Of a stretch of DNA of 64,000 bases, positions 56,675 to 64,000 are shown in pieces. Below the pieces are notes generated by a model. It searched no databases and was not told the origin of the DNA. It worked only from the letters and a program-made list of their open reading frames with translations. Both the position numbers and the translations under genes were made by a program. Each line of letters opens with the position of its first letter. The stretch's first letter is position 1. The stretch is from CAIVVT01 sp052145115 (lineage in GTDB: Bacteria; Acidobacteriota; Terriglobia; Bryobacterales; Bryobacteraceae): contig JBKQPG010000017.1 in assembly GCA_052145115.1 (NCBI GenBank), positions 1 through 64,000 on the forward strand, given 5' to 3'.

Positions 56675-58009
56675 CTACTGCTTGATCACCGTGCCATCGC
56701 GGCGGCGGATGACGCCCCAGCCGCCGTTATATCGGCCGCGGGGGCCGCGCTCGCCGGTGCCGTAGGGGTATTTCTTCGCGGCGGCTTCGTCGACTTCGAT
56801 GCCCCAGCCAGGGGCTTCGTTGACCCAATAATAGCCGTTCTTGATGAGGGGGCAGCCGGGGAAGACTTCCTTCACGGGGTCGGGGAACTGGTAGCACTCC
56901 TGGATGCCGAAGTTCCAGCAGGCGATGTCGAGGGTGATGTTGGCGGCGTGGCCGATGGGCGAGATATCGCCGGGGCCGTGCCAGGCGGTTTTGACGCCGA
57001 AGATCTCGCCGAGCGCGGCGATTTTGCGGCAGGGGGTGAGGCCGCCGGCCTGCGTGACGTGGACGCGGATGAAGTCGATGAGGCGCTCGGAGATGAGCGG
57101 AGTCCACTCGTGCGGGGAGTTAAAGAGCTCGCCCATGGCCAGCGGCGTGGCGCACTGCTGGCGGATGAGGCGGAACCACTGGATGTCTTCGGGCGAGAGG
57201 ACGTCCTCGAGGAAGAAGAGGCGGAAGCGCTCGACTTCCTTGGCGAAACGGACGGCCTGGGTAGGCGAGACGCGCTCATGGACGTCGTGCAGGATCTCGA
57301 GCTCGTCGCCGAACTCATCGCGGACGGCGGCAAACATCTTGATGGCGCGATGCATGTAGGCTTCGGGCTCGAAGACCGGCTCGTCGTGGAGCTTTTCGAC
57401 CTTGACGTCAGCCGCGCCGCCGCCGTAGGCCGCCATGCCGGGCACGCCGACCTGGACGCGGATGGTGCGGAAGCCCTTCGCCTGCAGCTTGCGGACGGAG
57501 TCGAAGAGCTGCGGCATGTCGGCGCCGGAGGCGTGCGAGTAACAGTCGACGGCCTCGCGGCACTTGCCGCCGAGGAGCTGGTAGACGGGCAGGCCGCACT
57601 GGCGTCCCTTGATGTCCCAGAGGGCCTGGTCGACGCCGCTGATGGCGTTGTTGAGCACGGGGCCGTTGCGCCAGTAGGAGGAGTTGTACATGGCCTGCCA
57701 GAGGTCGTCGATGCGATCGGCCGGGCGTCCGATGAGGAAGGGCTTCAGATACTTCTCCACAGCCGTTACGACAACCTCGGCACGTTGAGTGAAGGTCGCG
57801 CAGCCGTAGCCGTAGAGGCCGTCCTGGTCGGTGAGGATTTTCACCACGACCAGGCGCACGCCGTCGGGCGCGGTGGCAATCACCTGGACGTCATGGATCT
57901 TGGGACTGGGCAGGGCGCGGGCGGCTTTGGCGGCTTGCGCGTCAGCGGCTATCTGGCGCGGGGTCAGGGCACCGGCAGCAACCAGGCTTAACAAAGAGCG
58001 GCGATTCAT
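56675..58009 (-). CDS. Mannonate dehydratase-like enolase-superfamily protein with leader
   Basis: This 444-residue enzyme belongs to the ManD/RspA branch of the enolase superfamily. The capping domain holds VVVKILTDQDGLYGYGCATF. Metal and base motifs are LEILHDVHERVSP, FFLEDVLSPED, GELFNSPHEWTPL and AWHGPGDISPIGHAAN. ManD dehydrates D-mannonate to 2-keto-3-deoxygluconate, but RspA relatives often have weak or other activities. The N-terminus MNRRSLLSLVAAGALTP is an RR-containing leader, so export through Tat is likely. ATG 58009 has AAGGAGTTCCC upstream. Confidence 0.9.
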   Translation of the reverse strand: MNRRSLLSLVAAGALTPRQIAADAQAAKAARALPSPKIHDVQVIATAPDGVRLVVVKILTDQDGLYGYGCATFTQRAEVVVTAVEKYLKPFLIGRPADRIDDLWQAMYNSSYWRNGPVLNNAISGVDQALWDIKGRQCGLPVYQLLGGKCREAVDCYSHASGADMPQLFDSVRKLQAKGFRTIRVQVGVPGMAAYGGGAADVKVEKLHDEPVFEPEAYMHRAIKMFAAVRDEFGDELEILHDVHERVSPTQAVRFAKEVERFRLFFLEDVLSPEDIQWFRLIRQQCATPLAMGELFNSPHEWTPLISERLIDFIRVHVTQAGGLTPCRKIAALGEIFGVKTAWHGPGDISPIGHAANITLDIACWNFGIQECYQFPDPVKEVFPGCPLIKNGYYWVNEAPGWGIEVDEAAAKKYPYGTGERGPRGRYNGGWGVIRRRDGTVIKQ

Positions 58010-58193
58010 GGGAACTCCTTCAAAGATCAATTGCTGGCAACGCCCGACTCGATGAGACGGCCGAAACGGAACACTCCAACATATCGCGTTCCGGGCGCGA
58101 GGCTGGAGACTCCTGGAGGAAGCAACGGAGCCGGACCTAGCGCTCCGGCGCAGACCTGGCGGTCCGCCCCACGAAACGCATCCGCTCCCTGAC

Positions 58194-58258
58194 GGTCGCG
58201 GCTCAGAAACAGCGCAACCGCCCCCTTTGGTCGCGGCTCCAAAAGACGGTCGCGGCCA
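58194..58258. repeat. Triplicated GGTCGCGGC repeat
   Basis: Three near-identical GGTCGCGGCTC-type units occur at 58194-58204, 58229-58239 and 58249-58258, with GACGGTCGCGG in two of them. They lie between the dehydratase start and ccmD. The context (CATCCGCTCCCTGACGGT) resembles dispersed intergenic repeats I recall from Acidobacteria and Planctomycetes. Confidence 0.5.
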
Positions 58259-58269
58259 GGGAAGACGGT

Positions 58270-58434
58270 TCAGGCCTTGCCGTGATCCTCCAGCATACGT
58301 CGCAGAACGTCGATCTGGGAGCGGAGCTTGCCCTCGCGGCTGACCAGCGTGAGGACGTAGACCAGAAGAATCACCCACACGGCGATGAGACCGTAGGCCA
58401 GGTATTCGAAGTTGCGGGCGGCGGCGTCGTTCAT
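58270..58434 (-). CDS. ccmD: CcmD-like small heme exporter subunit
   Basis: This 54-residue single-span protein reads NFEYLAYGLIAVWVILLVYVLTLVSREG around one helix, with a basic-charged C-terminal helix. Size, topology and position directly after ccmC fit CcmD, which stabilises the CcmABC-heme-CcmE complex. ATG 58434 has AAGAGGAAC upstream. It is too short for most gene finders and was found by reading the frame after ccmC. Confidence 0.8.
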   Translation of the reverse strand: MNDAAARNFEYLAYGLIAVWVILLVYVLTLVSREGKLRSQIDVLRRMLEDHGKA

Positions 58435-58461
58435 GAGATTGTTCCTCTTAAGATGGCCGGA

Positions 58462-59148
58462 TCAGAATGCGTGGATTTCGCGGCGCAGGGCGTCGAGCTC
58501 GCGCTGGCGGCGCTCCTGGCCCATGCGGATCGTGATGAGGATGACCGCGATCAACAGGATCGGCAGCCAGTTGCCGTACAGCATGCGGCGGTAGGCGGAG
58601 TCCATCGTGCCGCCGCCGTAAAGCACGGGCTGCGGGTGCTGGGTGCGGAACCACTTGATGGAGAAGAAGACGAAGGGCACGACACTGAAGCTGAGGATCG
58701 ACATGACGGCGGCCAGGCGGGCGCGCTCGGTGGGTTCCTCGATGGCGTCGCGCAGCACCAGGTAACCAGCGTAGAGCAGCCAGCAGACGAGCATCGAGGT
58801 GAGGCGCCAGTCCCAGGTCCACCAGATGCCCCAGATGATGCGCGCCCAGATCATGCCGGTGACCAGGTTGGCCGCGCCGAAGGCCAGCCCGACTTCGGTG
58901 ACCGACACGGCGAAGGCATCCCAGGCGAGATTGCGCGAACGGAGATAGGCGATGGCCGCGATCAGGGCCATGAAGAAGCACAGGAAGCAGGTGAAGGCGC
59001 AGGGGACGTGAAAGAAAATGATGCGGAAGATGGCGCCCTGGAAGGCCTCGTCGGGGAGCTGGGTCAGCATGACCCAGATGTTGCGCGCCAGCAGCGCGGC
59101 GGCGATGACGCCGAGGGCGTACAGGATTTTCTGTTTCGTCTGTTTCAT
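58462..59148 (-). CDS. ccmC: Heme exporter protein CcmC
   Basis: This 228-residue, six-helix protein loads heme onto CcmE in the periplasm. The tryptophan-rich WWD motif reads WGIWWTWDWRLTSML, flanked by heme-ligand histidines in FFHVPCAF (before it) and KWFRTQHPQP (after it). ATG 59148 is preceded by GAGGCC at seven bases. It lies 67 bp after ccmB and 27 bp before ccmD. Confidence 0.94.
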   Translation of the reverse strand: MKQTKQKILYALGVIAAALLARNIWVMLTQLPDEAFQGAIFRIIFFHVPCAFTCFLCFFMALIAAIAYLRSRNLAWDAFAVSVTEVGLAFGAANLVTGMIWARIIWGIWWTWDWRLTSMLVCWLLYAGYLVLRDAIEEPTERARLAAVMSILSFSVVPFVFFSIKWFRTQHPQPVLYGGGTMDSAYRRMLYGNWLPILLIAVILITIRMGQERRQRELDALRREIHAF

Positions 59149-59215
59149 CAATGGCCTCGTAGCAACGACTTTTTGCACAGCGCAATTTCTGCGGCGCGCA
59201 GGCCGCGGCGGCGAA

Positions 59216-59896
59216 TCAACCCACAAGAACAGTGTCGATCAACGCGACCGCCAGCGCGGTGAAGATCACATCGAATCCAAACAGCATTCTGACCCAGGCG
59301 AGCTCGTCGCCGCTGATGGGCTGGCCGGCGAGGATGAGCGTGGTGAGGCGCATCGACGCCATGAGACAGGGGATCATCACCGGATAAACCAGCATCGGCA
59401 GCATGAGCTCGCGCAGGCGCAGGTTGACGGTGAGCGCCGAAAAGACCGTGCCGACGACGGTCATGCCCCAGGTGCCTAGCAGCAGGACCAGCGCCAGCCA
59501 GAGGGGCTGGAGGGTCCAATGGATGTTATAAAAGATGCCGAACACGGGCAGACAAATGCACTCGATGGCGAGCAGCAGGAGGTAGTTGGCGAGGGCCTTG
59601 CCGAGAAACAGCGCCGCGCCGGGCAGAGGCGAGGCGATGAGCGCGTCGAGACAATCGTTGGCCAGCTCGCGGGCGAAGCTGCGGTTGAGAATCAGGACGC
59701 CGGCGAAGGCGAAGACCAGCCACAACAGGCCGCCGCTGATCTCGCGCGTCATGTCGGAAGTGGGTTCGAAGGCGAAGCTGAACAGCAGCAGGATGACCAG
59801 GGCGAAGGAGAGCGAGGCGTTGAGGGCTTCCTTGGTGCGCAGCTCGCTGCGCAGATCCTTGGCGGCGATGGTCAGCATCTGGCGGAGAAACGTCAC
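59216..59896 (-). CDS. ccmB: Heme exporter permease CcmB
   Basis: This 226-residue, six-helix permease partners the CcmA ATPase. It begins FLRQMLTIAAKDLRSELRTKE, and REISGGLLWLVFAFAGVLILNRSF is the typical CcmB segment. Its GTG overlaps the ccmA TGA as GTGA, showing translational coupling. The open frame continues far upstream through ccmA in another reading frame, which is not coding. Confidence 0.94.
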   Translation of the reverse strand: MTFLRQMLTIAAKDLRSELRTKEALNASLSFALVILLLFSFAFEPTSDMTREISGGLLWLVFAFAGVLILNRSFARELANDCLDALIASPLPGAALFLGKALANYLLLLAIECICLPVFGIFYNIHWTLQPLWLALVLLLGTWGMTVVGTVFSALTVNLRLRELMLPMLVYPVMIPCLMASMRLTTLILAGQPISGDELAWVRMLFGFDVIFTALAVALIDTVLVG

Positions 59897-60594
59897 GAGG
59901 CTTCTCCGTAGGTGCTGTACAGCCAGCCCGGGTCGGCGAGCATTTCGGGCGTGCGGGGCCCAAGATGGGCCATGCGGCCGCGGGTCAACAGGACGACGTG
60001 CGAGGCCAGCTCCATGGCTTCGCGCAGCTGATGGGTGGACATGACAACCGTGCCGCCGGAGGCCAGGGTGTCGCGCAGCAGGCCCTGCAGAAGGGCGATG
60101 GCGCGGTCGTCGAGGGAGGTGAAGGGCTCGTCCAGCAGCAGCAGTTTGGGGTTGTGGAGGAAGGCGCGGGCCAGGGCCAGGCGCTGGCGCATGCCGCGTG
60201 AAAACTCGCGAACCGGGCTGTCCTTGACACGGTCGAGGGCCGTGCGCGCGAGCCACTCCAAGGCCGATGTGTGCGGGTCGGGCAAGGCATAGAGCGCGGC
60301 GTAGAGCTTCAGGTTTTCGTAGGCCGAAAGCTCGTCGTAAATCGCGATGCCGTGGCCGATGATGCCGGTGAGAGCGCGCGAGGCGCGGTCGGCGTGGTCC
60401 TTTTCGAAGAGGCTGACTCGGCCTTTCGTGGGGCGGGAGAGGCCGGCCAGGATGCGCAGCAGAGTGGTTTTGCCGGCGCCGTTGCGGCCCAGCAGAGCGA
60501 CGCACTGGCCCGGGCCGGCATCGAAACTGATGTCGCGCAGAGCGGGGTAATCGCCGTAATACTTCCAGACCGCGTCGACGGCCAGCGACTTCAT
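59893..60594 (-). CDS. ccmA: Heme exporter ATPase CcmA
   Basis: This 233-residue ABC ATPase releases holo-CcmE from CcmABCD. Walker A is GRNGAGKTT (about 36-44), the signature EFSRGMRQRLALARA and Walker B LLLLDEPFTSLD. ATG 60594 overlaps the TGA of the carboxypeptidase-regulatory-like gene by 4 bp. The order in the operon is ccmF-ccmH-two accessory genes-ccmA-B-C-D. Confidence 0.95.
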   Translation of the reverse strand: MKSLAVDAVWKYYGDYPALRDISFDAGPGQCVALLGRNGAGKTTLLRILAGLSRPTKGRVSLFEKDHADRASRALTGIIGHGIAIYDELSAYENLKLYAALYALPDPHTSALEWLARTALDRVKDSPVREFSRGMRQRLALARAFLHNPKLLLLDEPFTSLDDRAIALLQGLLRDTLASGGTVVMSTHQLREAMELASHVVLLTRGRMAHLGPRTPEMLADPGWLYSTYGEAS

Positions 60595-61637
60595 GCCTTG
60601 CGGCCGCTCCCCTTCCCGCCTTTGAGATACATGGCCACGAAACCGAGGACCAGGATGGCCAGGCACAAAGCGAGGACCTTGTAAATGTTGCGCTCGTAGC
60701 CGGGGGGCAGAATGGTGTCGATGGTCGGACCGTCGTCCTCGGCCTGATCCTGGGGCGTGCTCGTGGCGGCGCGCAGCGTGCCGGCGCCGGTAACGGAGAC
60801 CTTGTAGGAAGGCGTGTTGATCGAATAAATCGGGAAGCCGTTTTGCGGGTCCTTGCCGAGCGGCTGCAGCGCGTCGCCGGTGGCCTCCATGCCTCTCGGC
60901 AACACCAGCCGCACGGGCGCGCCGGTGTCGAGGACGCGGCCGGAGTAGGAGTCCGTCGCGGGCGCGGGATACGAGAGTTCGAAGCGCGTCTCGCCGGGCT
61001 TGACGGGATAATCAATCGCGTAGACGCCCTTTTCGCGCTGCGGCGTGAGCTCGCGCTCCAGCGGCAGACCACCGGGCGCGGTGACGCGCGCCTTGGCCTG
61101 CCCGGCCGTGACGCCCTGCGGCAGGAAGAAGCGCGCGGTACCGGTCCTGGCGTCGTACCAGGTGAGCAGCGAGTCGTTCTGGTAGATGATCATCTCCGTC
61201 ACGTAGAGCTGCTGGCCGTCGCTTTCCAGAAACACGAGGTGCTGCGAGACGCGGGCCGCGGCGAGCTTGGCCTTGACGTCCCAGACGTCCATCTCGACGC
61301 CGCTCTTGGGGGCGTTGGGCGGCAGGTTCTGACTGTACTGAACGCCCTGCCAGTTGGCCTGGACCAGGAACATGCCTTCACCGGCGTTGTCGAAGCGGAA
61401 GCTGCCGTCGGGGCCGGTCTCGGTGCGGCCGATGGGCTTCATGCCGCCCTCGCCGAGGGCGGTGAGACGGACGGTGACGCCGGCGGCGGGCTTGCCAGTG
61501 GTCTTATTGAGGACCGTGCCATCGACGGCCAGGGCCGGGAGCGCGAGGGCCAGGAGCAGCGCCAGTGCTGCTGCCGTGTTTCCATACACGCGGGCGCGCG
61601 TCGATGGGAAAAGTTCGAAGGAACGAGTGCGGCGCAT
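60591..61637 (-). CDS. Carboxypeptidase-regulatory-like membrane protein in the ccm operon
   Basis: This 348-residue protein has a signal peptide or uncleaved N-terminal anchor (about 19-37), a carboxypeptidase D regulatory-like beta domain (about 38-110, VDGTVLNKTTGKPAAGVTVRL) and a second beta region. One C-terminal membrane helix (about 318-338, VLALCLAILVLGFVAMYL) and a Gly/Lys tail end it. It has no peptidase motif. Overlaps of one base with the zinc-ribbon gene and 4 bp with ccmA tie it to the ccm operon, where it might scaffold apocytochrome handling; that role is inference. Confidence 0.82.
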   Translation of the reverse strand: MRRTRSFELFPSTRARVYGNTAAALALLLALALPALAVDGTVLNKTTGKPAAGVTVRLTALGEGGMKPIGRTETGPDGSFRFDNAGEGMFLVQANWQGVQYSQNLPPNAPKSGVEMDVWDVKAKLAAARVSQHLVFLESDGQQLYVTEMIIYQNDSLLTWYDARTGTARFFLPQGVTAGQAKARVTAPGGLPLERELTPQREKGVYAIDYPVKPGETRFELSYPAPATDSYSGRVLDTGAPVRLVLPRGMEATGDALQPLGKDPQNGFPIYSINTPSYKVSVTGAGTLRAATSTPQDQAEDDGPTIDTILPPGYERNIYKVLALCLAILVLGFVAMYLKGGKGSGRKA

Positions 61638-62068
61638 CAGGCGTGGGCCTCCGGAGCGACACCCGCGTCCATCGGCTTGCCGCATTCGCCGCAGAATTTC
61701 ATGGGCTTGTCGAAGCGCGCGTTGCAATGGGGACAGATCGCGGCGGGGGCCGGGCGCGGGGCGGCAGCGGGCGCCTTGGCTGGCGGCGCAGGCACAGGCG
61801 CGGCGCCGGTGAGGGCATCGATCTGGGCCATCACACGGGCGAGTTCCTCCTGCAGGCCGAGCTTGCTCTTCTCGTAGTCGGAGTCCGAGAGCTTCCCCAG
61901 ACGGAACTCGAAGGTCAGGTCGCGGAGGTTCTCGTAAATAGCGGCCTTGCGCTCCTCGAGATGGGCCGCCGGTTTGGGCGGCGGGCCGGCGGGCAGGTCC
62001 GACGGACGAACCCAGAAGACCAGCAGCAGCACGAGCGCAAACAGGGCGATGGAGGAAGCGATGAACAT
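61637..62068 (-). CDS. Membrane-anchored zinc-ribbon protein in the ccm operon
   Basis: This 143-residue protein has an N-terminal helix (1-20), then a CcmI-like stretch ENLRDLTFEFRLGKLSDSDYEKSK, an Ala/Pro linker and a C-terminal zinc ribbon CPHC-x9-CGEC. The second segment resembles the start of CcmI, the apocytochrome chaperone, but the TPR part is absent and the zinc ribbon replaces it. It follows ccmH by 16 bp and its stop overlaps the next start. Confidence 0.8.
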   Translation of the reverse strand: MFIASSIALFALVLLLVFWVRPSDLPAGPPPKPAAHLEERKAAIYENLRDLTFEFRLGKLSDSDYEKSKLGLQEELARVMAQIDALTGAAPVPAPPAKAPAAAPRPAPAAICPHCNARFDKPMKFCGECGKPMDAGVAPEAHA

Positions 62069-62084
62069 CTACTTCAAATTGATA

Positions 62085-62579
62085 TCACTTCGCGTCCGGG
62101 TCCATGTCCGCGAGGTCTTTTTCGATGCGGTTGCGGTAGCGCGTCAGTTCGGGGCTCTCCGCGGCTGCGGCGGCCGGCGCGGGGCGGCGGACGAGATAGC
62201 GCCGCAGGATCAGCCACAGCAGCGCCAGGCCGGCGCCGAGACCGGCATAGGGCATGATCCAACTGATGAGATAGAAGCCCTCGGCCGGAGGCTGGCGCAG
62301 GATCACCTTGCCGTACTGCTTCACGAACGCATCCAGAATTTGCTGGTCGGTCATGCCGGCTTCGACCATCTCGAGCAGCCGGGCGCGCGCGGGATCGGCG
62401 AAGTGGCAGCCCTGCATGGTGCAACTCGCAATGCTGTAGTTGCAGCCGCACTGGCAGGTGAGCAACTCGCCCAGGGCGCGCACGCGCGAATTCTGCATCG
62501 GCACGCTGCCCGTGACCAGCGCGGCGGAGATGAGCACCGCCAGGGCGAGGCTACTTCTCAACGGCAGTTTGCTTGGCAT
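62085..62579 (-). CDS. ccmH: CcmH-type cytochrome c biogenesis thiol protein
   Basis: This 165-residue protein has a signal peptide or anchor (1-25), a periplasmic helical bundle and a second membrane helix (about 108-130). CcmH reduces apocytochrome c through a CXXC pair. Here the region reads LLTCQCGCNYSIASCTMQGC, giving Cys42, 44, 46, 53 and 58 rather than the classical LRCxxC. Downstream EMVEAGMTDQQILDAFVKQYG matches CcmH. ATG 62579 gives the usual signal peptide; it overlaps the end of ccmF by 29 bp. Confidence 0.9.
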   Translation of the reverse strand: MPSKLPLRSSLALAVLISAALVTGSVPMQNSRVRALGELLTCQCGCNYSIASCTMQGCHFADPARARLLEMVEAGMTDQQILDAFVKQYGKVILRQPPAEGFYLISWIMPYAGLGAGLALLWLILRRYLVRRPAPAAAAAESPELTRYRNRIEKDLADMDPDAK

Positions 62580-64000
62580 AGACGCCGACCACCTCGGTAC
62601 GAGCATAGGCCAGTTTGACCTTGCTCGGAACGAGGCACACGATGGTGCCCAGGAACAGCACCCAGAAGCCGATCCAGATCCAGGAGACCAGCGGGTTGAC
62701 GTAGACCTGGACGATGGCCTGGCCCGGCGCGGTCTCGCTCATTCCGGCGAAATTGATGTACAGATCCTCGTTCAACCGCCGGCGGATGGCCACTTCCGAG
62801 GTCGGCTGCTTGGAGGCGACGAATTCGCGGCGCTCAGGCTTGAGATCGCCCAGGTATTCGCCGTCCTTGTAGGCCGCGATGACCGCGCGCTGCCAGCCGT
62901 AATTTTCGGTGGAACCGTCGGTGACTTCCTTGACCTGGAGCTCATAGTGGCCGATCGAAAAACGGTCGCCGACCTTGACCTCCTGTGTTGTGTCCTGGTT
63001 GAACGCGGCTCCGGTGAAGCCGATGAACATCAGCACGATGCCCATGTGGACCATGTAGCCGCCGTAGCGCCGCGTGTTGCGATGTGTCAGCTCGAGAGCG
63101 GCGCGGACGAGGTTGATGTGCAGGCGCGCGGCGATGGCGCGGGCGCCCTTGACGAATTCCATCACAATGGTCGCCGTGACGAAGGCGCACAGTCCGAAGC
63201 TGATCGTCGCGTAGAAGTGCCGCACGCCCGCGGCCACGAGGGCGGCGATGGTGACGGCCATTGCCAGGGCCGGCCAGCGGAAGGCGCGCTTCAGACTCTC
63301 CCACGAGGAACGGCGCCAGGCGATCAGCGGGCCGACGCCGGTCAACAGCAGCAGGAACAGGCCGATCGGCACCTCGACCTTATTGAAAAACGGCGCGCCG
63401 ACGGTGATTTTATCGCCCGTCACCATCTCGCTGATGCGGGGAAACAGCGTGCCCCATAGAACGGCGAAGGCGCTGGCCAGCAGGAAGAGGTTGTTGAACA
63501 GGAAACTGGACTCGCGCGACAGGACGCTTTCCAGCGGCGTCTCGCTTTTCAGGTAGTCGAGCCGGCTGAGGATCAGGTAGGCGGTGGTGGCGATGCCGAT
63601 GGTGAGGAAGCCGACGAACCAGTAGCCGATGGAGGACTCGGCGAAGGCGTGCACCGAGCTGACGAAGCCGGAGCGCGTCAGGAAAGTGCCGAAGATGCAC
63701 AGGAAGAAGGTCGCCGAGATCAGGACCATGTTCCAGACCTTCATCATGCCCTTCTTCTCCTGCATCATCACCGAATGCAGGAAGGCGGTAGCGGTAATCC
63801 AGGGCAGCAGCGAAGCGTTTTCCACCGGATCCCAGCCCCAGTAGCCGCCCCAGCCGAGCACGGCGTAGGCCCAGCCGGCGCCCAGAATGATACCGGCGCT
63901 TTGGAAGCCCCACGTGATCAGCGACCAGCGGCGGGTGGTGTGGATCCAGGCGTCGCCGCGCTGGCGCGTGATCAGCGAGCCCATGGCGAAGGCGAAGGGC
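62551..64000 (-). CDS. ccmF: Heme lyase CcmF (partial, continues beyond the right edge)
   Basis: About 480 C-terminal residues of CcmF lie in the window, and the 5' part is cut off at 64000. CcmF ligates heme to apocytochrome c with CcmH. The WWD motif reads WGGYWGWDPVENASLLPW. The periplasmic domain ahead of the last helix is present, and conserved histidines lie in THRNTRRYGGYMVHMG. The reading frame upstream (PFAFAMGSLI) joins smoothly, so the gene is intact. ccmE and ccmG are not seen and may lie to the right. Confidence 0.94.
   Translation of the reverse strand, partial: PFAFAMGSLITRQRGDAWIHTTRRWSLITWGFQSAGIILGAGWAYAVLGWGGYWGWDPVENASLLPWITATAFLHSVMMQEKKGMMKVWNMVLISATFFLCIFGTFLTRSGFVSSVHAFAESSIGYWFVGFLTIGIATTAYLILSRLDYLKSETPLESVLSRESSFLFNNLFLLASAFAVLWGTLFPRISEMVTGDKITVGAPFFNKVEVPIGLFLLLLTGVGPLIAWRRSSWESLKRAFRWPALAMAVTIAALVAAGVRHFYATISFGLCAFVTATIVMEFVKGARAIAARLHINLVRAALELTHRNTRRYGGYMVHMGIVLMFIGFTGAAFNQDTTQEVKVGDRFSIGHYELQVKEVTDGSTENYGWQRAVIAAYKDGEYLGDLKPERREFVASKQPTSEVAIRRRLNEDLYINFAGMSETAPGQAIVQVYVNPLVSWIWIGFWVLFLGTIVCLVPSKVKLAYARTEVVGVYAKQTAVEK

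Noticed and set aside
59897..61072. Upstream extension of the ccmB frame to over 600 codons
   Set aside because: It overlaps ccmA and the following gene in another frame and encodes no family; the GTG at 59896 is coupled to ccmA.

Overview
The window is high-GC bacterial DNA whose gene families and habits point to an Acidobacteriota genome, most likely a Solibacter/Bryobacter-type member of the Bryobacterales. This is inferred from Tat-exported sugar-acid dehydratases and glycosidases, acidobacterial-type secreted proteins with an SPW core, small membrane genes and intergenic repeats; no rRNA is present to confirm it. I see no rRNA, tRNA, CRISPR array, phage or intact transposase.

Layout. 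1-2.4 kb: an accessory-looking edge with a Sel1-repeat protein and two orphan small genes. 2.4-6.5 kb (minus): an oxidase-assembly operon ctaA-ctaB-sco-ctaM, followed by a methyltransferase and a signature-divergent lgt. 6.6-9 kb: a VOC protein and pta with a histone-deacetylase-family gene. 9.1-10.8 kb: malate dehydrogenase and a SET-domain protein. 10.8-16.2 kb (minus): lysA, a GAF-GAF-PP2C phosphatase, deoC and dnaB. 16.4-21.6 kb (plus): a Tat-exported GH2 enzyme, an acyl-CoA synthetase and thiC. 21.7-25 kb (minus): a response regulator and fabH-metX-metW. 25-28.6 kb: a SprT-like gene, a lower-GC GH20 gene and a decayed second copy of the SprT-like 3' end. 28.6-31.4 kb: pheA and aspS. 31.4-36.6 kb: a rearranged stretch with a PaiB-like protein, a MITE-like element, a two-gene unit encoding a tandem four-cysteine/GcvH-like protein, an enolase-superfamily dehydratase, a LysR regulator and two orphan LysR tails. 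36.8-41.2 kb (plus): leuABCD. 41.3-47.9 kb: a Gly-rich secreted protein, a WbsX/GH99-like protein, dprA, a double-PDZ protein and an NRAMP-related transporter with a small membrane partner. 47.9-49.2 kb: a non-coding kilobase with a structured-RNA candidate and the second MITE-like copy. 49.2-54.6 kb: a TolC-type protein, then a plus operon pyrE-truA-nucleoside hydrolase and three small genes. 55-58 kb: two secreted proteins and a mannonate-dehydratase-like enzyme. 58.3-64 kb (minus): a System I cytochrome c maturation operon (ccmF-ccmH-two accessory genes-ccmA-ccmB-ccmC-ccmD) running off the right edge.

How it fits together. Two separate operons serve respiration: cta for heme A and copper insertion into cytochrome oxidase, and ccm for c-type cytochromes. 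Biosynthesis is represented by leucine, methionine, phenylalanine, lysine, thiamine and pyrimidine genes. Scattered Tat or Sec enzymes (GH2, GH20, GH99-like, two enolase-superfamily dehydratases, nucleoside hydrolase) suggest an oligotroph using plant or microbial polysaccharides.

The least explained items are the tandem four-cysteine plus GcvH-like protein, the paired MITE-like palindromes, the decayed gene tails marking old insertions, the structured region at 48.67-48.78 kb and the palindrome cluster at 54.7-54.93 kb.
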